From positions 2,232,001 to 2,296,000 of the forward strand of contig NZ_JAABNS010000001.1 in assembly GCF_009928425.1 (NCBI RefSeq): a stretch of 64,000 bases of DNA, in the 5' to 3' direction. The notes beneath the pieces are model-generated. The model saw nothing but the letters and a program-made list of their open reading frames with translations, had not been told where the DNA came from and did no database searches. The stretch is from Pseudarthrobacter sp. ATCC 49987 (GTDB lineage: Bacteria > Actinomycetota > Actinomycetes > Actinomycetales > Micrococcaceae). Each line of letters begins with the position of its first letter. Position 1 is the first letter of the stretch. The translations under genes and the position numbers were made by a program. Shown in pieces: positions 21,670 through 30,385 of the stretch.

Positions 21670-22983
21670 TTAAGACGCGCTGACTTCCACGGTGGCCAGG
21701 TTTTTCTTGCCCCGGCGCAGCAGCAGATAGCGGCCGTGAAGCAGCTGGCCGCGTTCGATCAGGGTGTCAGGATCGGACACTTTGGCGTTGTTGACGTAGG
21801 CCCCGCCCTCCCCCACGGTGCGGCGGGCGGCGGACTTGCTCTCGGAGAGGCCGGTTGCCACGAGCAGGTCGATGATGCCCAAGCCGGCCGCATCGACCGT
21901 GGCCGACGGCAGTTCGGACGTGGCCGCCTTGAGCGTCGCCTCGTCCAGGACAGTAAGGTCGCCGTTCCCGAACAGGGCAGCGGAGGCGGCGATGACCTTT
22001 TCGGTGGCGTCCACCCCGTGCACGAGGGAGGTGACTTCGTAGGCAAGTTTGCGCTGTCCCTCGCGGGCGAACGGCCGCTCGGCAACCGCGACCTCGAGGG
22101 CCTCGATCTCGGCCCGGCTGAGGAACGTGAAGACCTTCAGGCGTGCCGCTACATCGCTGTCCGCCGTGTTGAGCCAGAACTGGTAGAAGGCATACGGGCT
22201 GCACATCTCCGGATCCAGCCAAATGGCGTTGCCCTCGCTCTTGCCGAACTTCGTGCCGTCGGAGTTGGTGATGAGGGGCGTCCCCAGTGCGTGGACGTGT
22301 TTGCCCTCGACCTTGCGGATGAGGTCGGTGCCGCTGGTGAGGTTGCCCCACTGGTCCGAACCGCCGGTCTGCAGGACACAGCCGTAGTCGCGGAAAAGCT
22401 GAAGGTAGTCCATACCCTGGAGGATCTGGTAGCTGAACTCCGTGTAGCTGATGCCCTCATCGGAATTCAGGCGGTTGGCAACAATGTCTTTTTTGATCAT
22501 GGTGCCGACGCGGAAGTGTTTGCCGATCCCCCGCAGGAAGTCGATGGCACTTAGTGGCGCGGTCCAGTCGAGGTTGTTGACCATCCGGGCCGCGTTGTCG
22601 CCCTCGAAGCTGAGGAAACGCTGGACCTGCGCCTGCAGTTTTCCGACCCATTCCGCGACGGTTTCGGGGGTGTTGAGCACACGTTCGGCGGTCTGGCGCG
22701 GATCTCCGATCAGGCCGGTGGAGCCGCCGACAAGACCGAGGGGCTTGTGGCCGGCGAGCTGGATCCGGCGCATCAGCAGGAGCTGGACCAGGTTGCCCAG
22801 GTGCAGGCTCGGTGCGGTGGGATCGAAGCCGCAGTAATACGTTGAGGGATCACCGGCGAGCAGCTTTTCCAGCTCCGCCTCATCCGTTGAGACGTGGACC
22901 AGGCCTCGCCATTTCAGCTCCTGCCAGACGTTGGCGAAGCTGGGGTCATTCTGCTGGGAACGGAGATCATTTAGCTGGGACAC
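21670..22983 (-). CDS. tyrS: Tyrosyl-tRNA synthetase
   Basis: 437 residues, class Ic synthetase. The HIGH-like motif is SLHLGN (after YYCGFDPTAP), tyrosine-pocket residues lie in SYQILQGMDYLQLF and TGGSDQWGN, and the KMSKS-like loop is TKFGKSEGNAIW. A C-terminal S4 RNA-binding domain (SKSAARRTVGEGGAYVNNAK) binds tRNA. It charges tRNA-Tyr. It starts with GTG and has no Shine-Dalgarno; TAACTT lies 7 bp before the GTG, so the message may be leaderless. It is transcribed towards the rRNA operon and closed off by two hairpins. Confidence 0.97.
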   Translation of the reverse strand: MSQLNDLRSQQNDPSFANVWQELKWRGLVHVSTDEAELEKLLAGDPSTYYCGFDPTAPSLHLGNLVQLLLMRRIQLAGHKPLGLVGGSTGLIGDPRQTAERVLNTPETVAEWVGKLQAQVQRFLSFEGDNAARMVNNLDWTAPLSAIDFLRGIGKHFRVGTMIKKDIVANRLNSDEGISYTEFSYQILQGMDYLQLFRDYGCVLQTGGSDQWGNLTSGTDLIRKVEGKHVHALGTPLITNSDGTKFGKSEGNAIWLDPEMCSPYAFYQFWLNTADSDVAARLKVFTFLSRAEIEALEVAVAERPFAREGQRKLAYEVTSLVHGVDATEKVIAASAALFGNGDLTVLDEATLKAATSELPSATVDAAGLGIIDLLVATGLSESKSAARRTVGEGGAYVNNAKVSDPDTLIERGQLLHGRYLLLRRGKKNLATVEVSAS

Positions 22984-23019
22984 GGAATCTAAGTTAGCAG
23001 GATCAGGGCACCCTCAGCG
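22984..23019 (-). promoter_or_regulatory. Candidate leaderless promoter of tyrS
   Basis: TAACTT (22996-22991) is separated by exactly 7 bp (AGATTCC) from the GTG at 22983, placing the predicted transcript start on the start codon. No purine-rich ribosome site is present in between. The -35 is poor (CGCTGA at 17 bp). No T-box-like leader fits in this short gap. Confidence 0.35.
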
Positions 23020-23093
23020 CGTGTGACCGTCAGCCGACCCGCCGCCGGACGGCAGGCGCCGGGCGGCGGGCGGCTGCCGCCGGGCCGCAGGTC

Positions 23094-25322
23094 CTACTCT
23101 TCGATGCCGGCCGGCACCCCGGCGGCGGCGATGAGCCGCAGCCGCTGGGTGGGCCGGGTCATGGCGACGTACAGGTCGCCGACACGGCCGTGCTCATGGT
23201 TGAGCATGGCAGAGGGCTCCAGCACCACAACGCCGTCGAACTCCAGGCCCTTGGCCTCGCGGGGGCTGATGACCACAATGTCCTGCACGTAGCTGCCGGC
23301 ATCGGTGCCGACGCGGCGGCCGTAGACGGCGCGCAGCGCCGCGGTGGCCGCCGGGAGGAGATCGCCGTCGGCAATTACCGCCAGCAGACCGCCCTCCAGC
23401 GCCTCAAGTTCCTGCGGCAGGACCTCCACGAGCTTGCTGATGATCTGGCCGGGCTCGACGCGGTCGATCACCGGCGTCCAGCGGCCTTCTCGGACAGCCT
23501 TCGGCGCGGAGACGACCAGTCCCGCTGCGTTTGCCATCCGGGCGGCCGCCTCGGCAATCTGGGAGGGCGTGCGGTAGTTGACCGTGAGTTCCTCGAGCTG
23601 CCAGCGGTCCCCGAACATGGGCGCCAGCGCACCCTGCCAGGAATTGGCGCCGGCCACGGAGCTTGTCTGGGCGATGTCGCCCACGATGGTGAAGGACTTC
23701 AGCGGGCAGCGGCGGACCAGCAGGCGCCACTGCATCGGCGAAAGCTCCTGGGCCTCGTCCACCACGATGTGGCCGAACGCCCAGCTGCGGTCCGTTGTGG
23801 CACGCTCGGCTGCGGTGAGCCGGGCTTCGCGTTCCTGGTTCTGGTCCACGAGCTCTTCCGCGGAGATCAGGACGTCCACGCCGGCGGTTTCCATGTTGAC
23901 GAGAGTCTGCTTGGCATTGGCGAGGTCGCGGGCGCGGTCGTTTTCCTGTTGGGCCAGTCCCCTGCCGGCGGCGGCGTCGAGTTCGCCGAGGAGCTCGGCG
24001 GCCTCGTCGAGCAGCGGAACGTCGGCTTCGGTCCAGGGAGCATCGGCGGGCCGGAGCAGCAGTTGACGCTCGGCCGGGCTGAGATCCGGGGTGCAGGCTT
24101 CCAGGATCGCGGGCTTGCTCAGGAGTTCACCGATGAGCTTCTCCGGCGTCATCGGCATCCAGCATAGGTTCAGGGCGATGCGGACGTCCCGGGCGGAGCG
24201 GACATCCTCGGCCAGGTACGAGCGGTCGGCGTTGTTGCCGATGCTGCCGGCTTCGACAAGTTCCGTCATCTGCTCGGTCAGTTCGCGCAGCAGGATCTTC
24301 ACGAACGAGACACGGGCCTCGTTGTGCGGCTTGCCGGTGGAACGGGCCCTGTCCCTGGCGCGGCGGACCTGCCGGGGAGTCAGGAGAAGTTTGCGTCCGT
24401 CGACTTCGAGGACGCGGTTTTCGGCCGGTATGCGCTGCCGGTTGGCCACGGCGTTCGCCACGACCTCGGCCATGTCCAGCCGCCCCTTGATGGCCGCGAC
24501 CTCGGACTCGGGCTCGGCGACCGCATGGATACCGGGCATCAGGCGGCCAACGCTCGCCATCACGACGCCGGTTTCACCGAGCGACGGCAGCACGCGCTCA
24601 ATGTACTTCATGAACGACGACGACGGTCCCACGAGCAGGACGCCGGCGGTCTTGAGCCGGTCCCGGTGGGTGTAGAGCAGGTAGGCGGCGCGGTGCAGCG
24701 CGACGGCGGTCTTGCCGGTGCCGGGACCACCCTGGACCACGAGGGCGCCGGAGATCGAGGAGCGGATGATCCGGTCCTGCTCGGACTGGATGGTCCCGAC
24801 AATGTCTGACATCCGTCCGGTCCGCTTGGAATTCAGGGCTGCCAGCAGCGCGCCCTCGCCCTGGAGGGAGTCGTTGTCGGCGAGCAGGTCGGCGTCGAGG
24901 ACGTCATCCTCGATCGCTTTCACCTCGCGGCCCTGCAGGATGAGGTGGCGCCTGCGGCGTACACCCTGCCGGTCGAACGCTGTGGCCTGGTAGAAGTGGC
25001 CGGCTTCCGGCGCGCGCCAGTCCAGCATGAGGCGCTGGAGGTCCTCAGTGGTCAGGCCGATGCGGCCAATGTACTGGGCCTCCCCGGAGTCGAGGTCGAG
25101 GCGGCCGAACACCAGCCGGTCGTCGACGGCGTCGAGCTGGGCGAGGCGGTCCTCGTACAGTGCCGCGAACGCGTCCCGCTCGGAGACGTTCTGCATGGTG
25201 CCCACCGCACCGGCGCGCCGTACCTGCGCCAGCTGGGCGCGCTTTTCCGCCCGCAGCTCATCCAGCCGGGCGTAAAGTCCGGCCACATAGTCGCGTTCAT
25301 GGGCCAAATCAGCGTCGTGCAT
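23094..25322 (-). CDS. helD: HelD-type RNA polymerase recycling ATPase (UvrD/Rep superfamily)
   Basis: 742 residues, close to actinobacterial class II HelD. The N-terminal coiled coil (about 1-70: RDYVAGLYARLDELRAEKRA) is the part that enters the polymerase secondary channel. Walker A is GGPGTGKT (198-205), Walker B VVDEAQELSP (about 520-529), Q/SF1 motifs VGDIAQTS and VNYRTPSQIAE, and motif V/VI SPREAKGLEFDGVVV and YVAMTRPTQRL. A long insertion (about 265-480) separates the 1A parts. Known HelD proteins remove stalled polymerase from DNA, and some confer rifampicin tolerance. The ATG at 25322 has AGGGGAA upstream. A palindrome and two TAGAAT boxes lie in its upstream region. Confidence 0.9.
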   Translation of the reverse strand: MHDADLAHERDYVAGLYARLDELRAEKRAQLAQVRRAGAVGTMQNVSERDAFAALYEDRLAQLDAVDDRLVFGRLDLDSGEAQYIGRIGLTTEDLQRLMLDWRAPEAGHFYQATAFDRQGVRRRRHLILQGREVKAIEDDVLDADLLADNDSLQGEGALLAALNSKRTGRMSDIVGTIQSEQDRIIRSSISGALVVQGGPGTGKTAVALHRAAYLLYTHRDRLKTAGVLLVGPSSSFMKYIERVLPSLGETGVVMASVGRLMPGIHAVAEPESEVAAIKGRLDMAEVVANAVANRQRIPAENRVLEVDGRKLLLTPRQVRRARDRARSTGKPHNEARVSFVKILLRELTEQMTELVEAGSIGNNADRSYLAEDVRSARDVRIALNLCWMPMTPEKLIGELLSKPAILEACTPDLSPAERQLLLRPADAPWTEADVPLLDEAAELLGELDAAAGRGLAQQENDRARDLANAKQTLVNMETAGVDVLISAEELVDQNQEREARLTAAERATTDRSWAFGHIVVDEAQELSPMQWRLLVRRCPLKSFTIVGDIAQTSSVAGANSWQGALAPMFGDRWQLEELTVNYRTPSQIAEAAARMANAAGLVVSAPKAVREGRWTPVIDRVEPGQIISKLVEVLPQELEALEGGLLAVIADGDLLPAATAALRAVYGRRVGTDAGSYVQDIVVISPREAKGLEFDGVVVLEPSAMLNHEHGRVGDLYVAMTRPTQRLRLIAAAGVPAGIEE

Positions 25323-25356
25323 CGAACGTTCCCCTATCGAAAAAGACAGACCAACC

Positions 25357-25435
25357 ATTCTACAACCATTTCGGTCTCCCCACTGGCACATGCCAGTTTT
25401 TGCAGGCATTCTACCCAGCAAAACGCAATCGTCCA
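25357..25435 (-). promoter_or_regulatory. helD upstream region: two TAGAAT boxes and a 14-bp palindrome
   Basis: On the minus strand, TGGACG (25435-25430), a 16-bp spacer and TAGAAT (25413-25408) form a plausible promoter. The palindrome CTGGCATGTGCCAG (25383-25396) lies just downstream, where an operator or 5' hairpin would act. A second TAGAAT occurs at 25362-25357. The palindrome does not match the rifampicin-associated element I know for helR genes. Confidence 0.4.
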
Positions 25436-25495
25436 TTGCTTCCCGGAGGCACGCCCCGACCTGCTGGCGCGGCAGGGAACCCGGCAGGGAACGGG

Positions 25496-26083
25496 TTATA
25501 GGCGCAGCAGTGAGCTGACCCGGTGGCCACCGAGGGCCGAGCGGCCACCGAGGTCGCCGAGTTCCATGACCACACCCACACCGGCGACCTCCACGCCACA
25601 GCGTTCGAACAGACGCACGGCGGCGCCGAGCGTGCCCCCCGTGGCGAGGACGTCGTCGAGGATCAGGACGCGGCTGCCGGGAGCGAGGTCGGTGGTGTGC
25701 AGCTCCAGGGTGGCGTTGCCGTATTCGAGGGCGTAGTCCTCGGAGACCACTTCCCGCGGCAGCTTGCCGGCCTTGCGGACGGTGATGACGCCCGTGCCGG
25801 TGGCGTACGCGGCAGCGGCAGCGAGCAGGAAGCCGCGGGCCTCCACCCCGGCGACGGCGTCGAACTGGCCCGTGAAGGGCGCCACCAGGGCGTTCACGAC
25901 AGCCTTCAGTGCCGCGCCGTCGGCGAAGACGGGGGTCAGGTCCTTGAAGACGATGCCGGGCTTGGGGTAGTCGGGGATGGTGGCGCACAGGCTGCTGATC
26001 AGCCCGGCCACCTGCGCGGCGGTCTCATCCGCGGTGGTCTCATTCATGGTCATCGTGGTCTGGTGGAGCTCGCTGGGATTCAC
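25496..26083 (-). CDS. apt: Adenine phosphoribosyltransferase
   Basis: 195 residues. The PRPP-binding motif is VLILDDVLATGGTLGAAVRL (about 140-159). The N-terminal block PDYPKPGIVFKDLTPVFAD and AVAGVEARGFLLAAA are typical of Apt, which salvages adenine with PRPP to AMP. The listed start is a GTG (26083); internal ATG codons at residues 11 and 13 (MTMNET) are equally possible because the first ten residues show no conservation pattern. It is separated from helD by 173 bp and so may be transcribed independently. Confidence 0.93.
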   Translation of the reverse strand: MNPSELHQTTMTMNETTADETAAQVAGLISSLCATIPDYPKPGIVFKDLTPVFADGAALKAVVNALVAPFTGQFDAVAGVEARGFLLAAAAAYATGTGVITVRKAGKLPREVVSEDYALEYGNATLELHTTDLAPGSRVLILDDVLATGGTLGAAVRLFERCGVEVAGVGVVMELGDLGGRSALGGHRVSSLLRL

Positions 26084-26220
26084 CCGTCAACCTTACTGGC
26101 TGGTCCTGCGGCGTCCGGCACGTCCGCTTGATCCCCGGCAACCTGGCAGTCAGCAAATGTTCATTTCAGCGGCGCCGGATTCGACCGCTCCGTCCACTCC
26201 GGCGGTGATTGAATGCTCCA

Positions 26221-26838
26221 ATGCGACACGACATCGTCCTCTCCGGCCACGGGGTGCACCTGGTTCCGCTCGCCCCGGACCACGCGGAAGGTCTCTTTGA
26301 TTTTGTGGATCCCTGCATGTGGGCGGGCATGGCCGCCCCGCTGCCCGGGACGGTTGGCGAGCTGGCAGCACTGTTCCAGTCCCGGCTGGATGATCCCGCC
26401 ACCATCGCCTTCGCTGTGACGGACAGCCGGACCGGCGCCCTCCTGGGCACCACCTCCCTTCGTGACTTCGTCCCGACCCAACAGCGCCTCGAAATCGGGG
26501 GGACGTTCTTCGGGCGGCAGTTCTGGGGCAGCCACGTCAACCCTGCCAGCAAGCACATGCTCCTGGCCCACGCCTTTGACGTCCTGGCAGTCCACCGGGT
26601 GGCGTTCCGCTGCGACACCCGCAACACCCGGAGCGCGACGGCGATCGAACGGCTCGGCGCCCGCTTCGAGGGGGTCCTCCGCGGCCACCGCGCGGCGCCC
26701 TGCGGGGGCCGCGCTGACACCGCCGTCTACTCGATCCTCTCGCAGGAGTGGCCGCACACGCGCGAAGACCTCCGGCGCCGCCTTGCCCCGTTCGCCCTCG
26801 GAGCCGAGGGCGCGGTCCCCACCCTCGCCGCGTCCTGA
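26221..26838 (+). CDS. GNAT-family acetyltransferase (RimJ/RimL-like)
   Basis: 205 residues. The layout follows the Acetyltransf_3 fold: GVHLVPLAPDHAEGLFDFV at the start, then TGALLGTTSLRDFVPTQQRL, GGTFFGRQFWGSHVNPASKH (acetyl-CoA-contacting region) and FRCDTRNTRSATAIERLGAR. These enzymes acetylate N-termini of ribosomal proteins or small amines; the substrate is unknown. The ATG at 26221 starts the conserved part. A cluster of Arg and Ala follows at the C-terminus. It diverges from apt over a 137-bp gap. Confidence 0.85.
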   Translation: MRHDIVLSGHGVHLVPLAPDHAEGLFDFVDPCMWAGMAAPLPGTVGELAALFQSRLDDPATIAFAVTDSRTGALLGTTSLRDFVPTQQRLEIGGTFFGRQFWGSHVNPASKHMLLAHAFDVLAVHRVAFRCDTRNTRSATAIERLGARFEGVLRGHRAAPCGGRADTAVYSILSQEWPHTREDLRRRLAPFALGAEGAVPTLAAS

Positions 26839-26844
26839 AACTCC

Positions 26845-27447
26845 CTAGGTCTCCGCCGGGGGCCCGGCGTCGTCCGTCGGCACAGCGGGAGAGCGCAGGA
26901 GGCCGTTCGCGAATGCGTACCTCACGACGTCGAGCGCTGTGCGGAGCGCTTGCTCCGCGTCGAACCGTTGGGCCGCCGCGGCACTGAGGCGATTGTTGTC
27001 CTGTGCCCATGCCGAGCGGTGGAACCGGTCGGCATCGCCGTGCAGAAGCCGCCCGTAGAGGACGTCCTCGAAAGTGTCACGGCCATGATCCGGGGCCGGT
27101 TCCGGCGTCACGTGCCGTCGTCCCTGGACCATCTCAGGGGTGAACATGCCGGCCACTGCCTCGGTCGCCTCCACGAGCAGGGGGTCTGCCGTGTAGTTGC
27201 ACAGGCGGAGGGCCCGCACCACGAGCTTGAGGGACACGTGTTCGTCACGGACGATGAACTTGCGCAACAGGGCTGCCCGGAAAAGTTCCATCCAACGCCG
27301 GCGCTCCCCCTCGAGGGAGTCCATCGGGACCGGCCCGCCATCCGGCCGGAAGAGCTCGACCACGCGGAAGTACTCGGCGGCCAGCTGCTCAAAGATCTCA
27401 AGCCGTTCGAGCTCGCTGCGCGGCTTGCCCCGCTTGCCCTCACCCAT
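26845..27447 (-). CDS. Uncharacterised soluble protein
   Basis: 200 residues with a basic N-terminus (MGEGKRGKPRSELERLE) followed by mostly helical sequence (FEQLAAEYFRVVELFRP, RRRWMELFRAALLRKFIVRD, LVVRALRLCNYTADPLLVEA) and a Pro-rich tail. No transmembrane segment, signal or known motif is visible. It is convergent with the GNAT gene (6-bp gap) and follows the AAG glycosylase gene by 53 bp in the same direction, so it may share that transcript. No function is assigned. Confidence 0.6.
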   Translation of the reverse strand: MGEGKRGKPRSELERLEIFEQLAAEYFRVVELFRPDGGPVPMDSLEGERRRWMELFRAALLRKFIVRDEHVSLKLVVRALRLCNYTADPLLVEATEAVAGMFTPEMVQGRRHVTPEPAPDHGRDTFEDVLYGRLLHGDADRFHRSAWAQDNNRLSAAAAQRFDAEQALRTALDVVRYAFANGLLRSPAVPTDDAGPPAET

Positions 27448-27500
27448 AAGAACTCATCATCCCCCCGCGACCGGATGCCAGGGAACCACCGCCGCGGCCG

Positions 27501-28169
27501 CTAGCCCGGGCGCACTTTCGCCGCCTTGTAGCGCGAGACGGTCGGGTCGCCGTTCAGCCAGAAGCGCCACGGGTAGTCGTGGGTGCCCCCTGCGCCGGAG
27601 ACACCGACGCGTGGTCCGGCGCTGACGTCCACGGCCTGGAGCGCCGGGAGTTCCAGCCGGAACGGGGCCCCGAGCGCGTCCCGGCCGCTGTCCGCCGTCG
27701 TGATGCCGAGCGCGGTGGCGAGCCGGGCAGGGCCGCTTGCCAGGTCCGTGGAGGCCTTCGACGTCGGCCGCCGGGTGAGTGCCAGGTCCTCCCCGGCCAC
27801 GATCTCGCCGGCCCGCAGCAGCACGGCGGAGGCCACCCCCGCCGGCCCGCACACGATGTTGGCGCAGTGGTGCATGCCGTAGGTGAAGTAGACGTACAGA
27901 TGGCCGGCCGGGCCGAACATCGGGGCGTTGCGGGCGGTGGCGCCGCGGAAAGTGTGCGAGCCGGGATCCGGGTGCGGTGAGTCGTGCGGGCCCAGGTAGG
28001 CCTCCACCTCGGTGATCCGCACGGACACCAGGCCGTCGCGCCCCTCGTGCGTCAGCACTGCGCCGAGCAGCAGCGGCGCCACCTGCCGGGCGTCTGCGGA
28101 CAGGAGCTCCCGGAGCCCGCCGGCAGAGAGTCCACTGCCGGGCACGCTGGCCGGAGGCGTCATACTCAT
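27501..28169 (-). CDS. DNA-3-methyladenine glycosylase, AAG/MPG family
   Basis: 222 residues. The AAG signatures are present: LLGAVLTHEGRDGLVSVRITEVEAYLGPHD (the catalytic Glu lies in ITEVEAY), SHTFRGATARNAPMFGPAGHLYVYFTYGMHHC and NIVCGPAGVASAVLLRAGE. The enzyme flips and excises alkylated purines, leaving an abasic site. It is distinct from the AlkA fold encoded divergently at 28261, so the genome carries both structural classes of methyladenine glycosylase. The two genes diverge over a 91-bp promoter region, which suggests joint control of alkylation repair; this is inference. Confidence 0.92.
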   Translation of the reverse strand: MSMTPPASVPGSGLSAGGLRELLSADARQVAPLLLGAVLTHEGRDGLVSVRITEVEAYLGPHDSPHPDPGSHTFRGATARNAPMFGPAGHLYVYFTYGMHHCANIVCGPAGVASAVLLRAGEIVAGEDLALTRRPTSKASTDLASGPARLATALGITTADSGRDALGAPFRLELPALQAVDVSAGPRVGVSGAGGTHDYPWRFWLNGDPTVSRYKAAKVRPG

Positions 28170-28260
28170 GCTCCGACTTTAACAAACCATCCGGATCCCC
28201 CTCCACGGCCGTGTCCGATTTCCGCTAGCAGCAGTACCGTGAAGCTGGCAGGATGAAGTC

Positions 28261-29790
28261 ATGGACTTCTGGCAGCGCTACCGGGCAATCGATGCCCGGG
28301 ACACCCGGTTCGACGGGCAGTTCTACACCGCCGTCCGCACCACGGGCATCTACTGCCGGCCGTCATGCCCGGCCCGGACCCCCAAGGCGGGGAACGTCTC
28401 GTTCTACGAAACCTCCGCTGCCGCGCACGACGCCGGTTACCGGGCCTGCAAACGCTGCCTGCCCGAGGCCGTCCCCGGCACGCCTGCCTGGAACCTCCGC
28501 TCGGACATCGCCGGGCGGGCCATGCGGCTGATCAACGACGGGGTGATCAACCGCGACGGCGTGGAAGGGCTCGCCGCCCGCCTCGGGTACTCCTCGCGGC
28601 AGCTCAACCGGATCCTGAGCCACGAACTCGGCGCGGGACCGCTGTCCCTCGCAAGGGCAAGCCGGGCCCAGACCGCCCGCACCCTGCTCGTCTCCACCTC
28701 CATGAAGGCCGCCGACATTGCCTTCGCGGCCGGCTTCAGCAGCGTCCGCCAGTTCAACGAGACGATCGGCGAGGTCTTCGCCATGACCCCCTCGGCGCTG
28801 CGGGCCACCGCCCGGCACCACCGGTCGCCTGCCGTGACCGCCGTGTCGTCGACAGCCCTGACCCTGAACCTGCCATACCGCGAGCCGTTCGATCCGGGGG
28901 TCTTCAATTTCCTCGCGGTCCGGGCCATCCCCGGCATCGAGGAAGGCTCGTCGACCTCCTATGCCCGGACCCTTCGCCTGGCCCACGGCGACGCCCGCTT
29001 CCGGGTGGACTACGACGCCGGTACAGCGGGCCGCCCGCTGGTGCTGACCATCGGCGCCGTCGACCTCCGGGACCTGCCCTCCCTGCTCAGCCGGGTCCGC
29101 CGGCTGCTGGATCTCGACGCCGACCCCGTCGCCATCGACGCTGCGCTGGGGTCCGATCCGCGGCTGGCAGCCAGCGTCGCTGCTACGCCGGGCATGCGGA
29201 TGCCGGGCGCCGTCGACCCGCAGGAGCTGCTGATCCGGGCCATGATCGGCCAGCAGATCACCGTCGCCGCGGCCCGGACCGCGCTCGTCCAACTGTCCGC
29301 CGCCGGGAGCGGGAGCCTGGTTCCGGCCGACGGCCTGGACCGGATCTTCCCGACCGCGGCCGAAATTGCGGAAACCGGGTTCCAGCTGCTCCGCGGCCCG
29401 CAACGCCGCATCGGCTCGGTCCGGGGCGCTGCCGCCGCAATGGCGTCGGGAGCGCTCGACTTCGGCTACGGCGATGACCTGCCCGGGCTGGAGTCCAAAC
29501 TTCTGCCCCTTTCCGGCGTCGGGCCGTGGACGGTTGGCTATGTGGCGATGCGGGTGATCGGCGCCCCTGATGTCTTCCTGGCCAACGATGCGGCGGTGCG
29601 CAATGGCATCCGCGCGCTCGCCGTGGATACTGGCGGCGCGGCCGTGTCCGCCGAAGCCCCCCTGAGTCCTGACTTCCGTGAGCTCAGTCCCTGGCGCTCC
29701 TATGCCACGATGCACCTGTGGCGCGCGGCGGCCGCCGCCCAGGCCACGGCGCGCAGGCCGTCCGCTCCTCCGAAGAAAGTGAAATCATGA
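28261..29790 (+). CDS. Ada-AlkA fusion: alkylation-sensing regulator and 3-methyladenine glycosylase
   Basis: 509 residues in three parts. The first (1-75) is the Ada zinc domain with C32, C36, C63 and C66 ([18 protein letters not shown]); one cysteine accepts methyl from phosphotriesters. The second (about 85-185) is an AraC-type helix-turn-helix ([39 protein letters not shown]). The third (about 200-490) is an AlkA N-terminal domain and HhH-GPD glycosylase, with [13 protein letters not shown] and catalytic Asp D443 in [12 protein letters not shown]. Unlike E. coli Ada it lacks the O6-methylguanine transferase half, which is the next gene. AGGATGAAGTC precedes the ATG. Confidence 0.95.
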   Translation: MDFWQRYRAIDARDTRFDGQFYTAVRTTGIYCRPSCPARTPKAGNVSFYETSAAAHDAGYRACKRCLPEAVPGTPAWNLRSDIAGRAMRLINDGVINRDGVEGLAARLGYSSRQLNRILSHELGAGPLSLARASRAQTARTLLVSTSMKAADIAFAAGFSSVRQFNETIGEVFAMTPSALRATARHHRSPAVTAVSSTALTLNLPYREPFDPGVFNFLAVRAIPGIEEGSSTSYARTLRLAHGDARFRVDYDAGTAGRPLVLTIGAVDLRDLPSLLSRVRRLLDLDADPVAIDAALGSDPRLAASVAATPGMRMPGAVDPQELLIRAMIGQQITVAAARTALVQLSAAGSGSLVPADGLDRIFPTAAEIAETGFQLLRGPQRRIGSVRGAAAAMASGALDFGYGDDLPGLESKLLPLSGVGPWTVGYVAMRVIGAPDVFLANDAAVRNGIRALAVDTGGAAVSAEAPLSPDFRELSPWRSYATMHLWRAAAAAQATARRPSAPPKKVKS

Positions 29791-30299
29791 AAGCCCAGTT
29801 GTTGACCATGTCCACCCCGGACGGCCCCTTCACCATCATTGCCCGGGGCGGGTCTGTGCTTGCCTCAGGGTGGACCGCCGTTCCCGGCGAGCTGACCGGG
29901 CAGATCCACGCGGACCTGCTGCCCGGTGAATACGAAACCGTCACAGGGCTGGGCGCCATCTCGGACGCCGTCGAGGAGTTTTACGCCGGTAACCCCGAAC
30001 CGGCGATGGGGGTGCCTGTGCTGCAGAAGTCGGGTCCGTTCCGCGGCCATGCCTGGGACATGCTCCGCACCGTCGCGCCGGGACACCCCGTGACCTACAC
30101 CGAATACGCGGAGTTGTCCGGAAACGTGAAGGCCGTGCGCGCCGCGGCCAGCGCCTGTGCCTTCAACGCGGCGGCGCTCTTCGTACCCTGCCATCGTGTC
30201 ATCCGCACCGACGGCAGCCTGGGCGGCTTCCGCTGGGGGCTGGCTATCAAGGAGAGCCTCCTGGACCGGGAACGCCAGCTGGCCCCCGCCGTGAAGTAG
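29787..30299 (+). CDS. ogt: Methylated-DNA-[protein]-cysteine S-methyltransferase
   Basis: 170 residues. The active-site motif is PCHRVI with nucleophile C135. [20 protein letters not shown] and the helix-turn-helix recognition segment ([17 protein letters not shown]) precede it. It repairs O6-methylguanine by suicide transfer to the Cys. The ATG overlaps the stop of the Ada-AlkA gene by 4 bp (ATGA), so the pair is translationally coupled and together reconstitutes the activities of E. coli Ada plus AlkA. A long hairpin follows the stop. Confidence 0.95.
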   Translation: MKAQLLTMSTPDGPFTIIARGGSVLASGWTAVPGELTGQIHADLLPGEYETVTGLGAISDAVEEFYAGNPEPAMGVPVLQKSGPFRGHAWDMLRTVAPGHPVTYTEYAELSGNVKAVRAAASACAFNAAALFVPCHRVIRTDGSLGGFRWGLAIKESLLDRERQLAPAVK

Positions 30300-30316
30300 C
30301 GCCGGCCCTTAGACGG

Positions 30317-30379
30317 CGCCGAGGTGAGATTTCGCGCCCATGTCGTGAAGGATCATGGGCGCGAAATCTCACCTCGGCG
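30317..30379. terminator. Perfect 26-bp inverted repeat between convergent genes
   Basis: Arms 30317-30342 (cgccgaggtgagatttcgcg and six more bases) and 30354-30379 are exact reverse complements, separated by an 11-nt loop. The element sits between the stops of ogt (plus) and the MDMPI gene (minus), 17 and 7 bp away. No T-tract follows on either side. It probably works as a bidirectional terminator or RNA-stabilising hairpin, and could be a copy of a dispersed palindromic repeat. Confidence 0.85.
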
Positions 30380-30385
30380 GAGGTC

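Noticed and set aside
25383..25396. Palindrome before helD as a LexA site
   Set aside because: It lacks the CGAAC/GTTCG halves of actinobacterial LexA boxes.
25323..25988. Extension of helD upstream into apt
   Set aside because: It reads antisense-like frame of apt; HelD homologues start with the coiled coil, and AGGGGAA marks 25322.
28363..29715. 450-codon minus-strand frame opposite the Ada-AlkA gene
   Set aside because: No motif; the plus strand has Ada cysteines, HTH and AlkA signatures.
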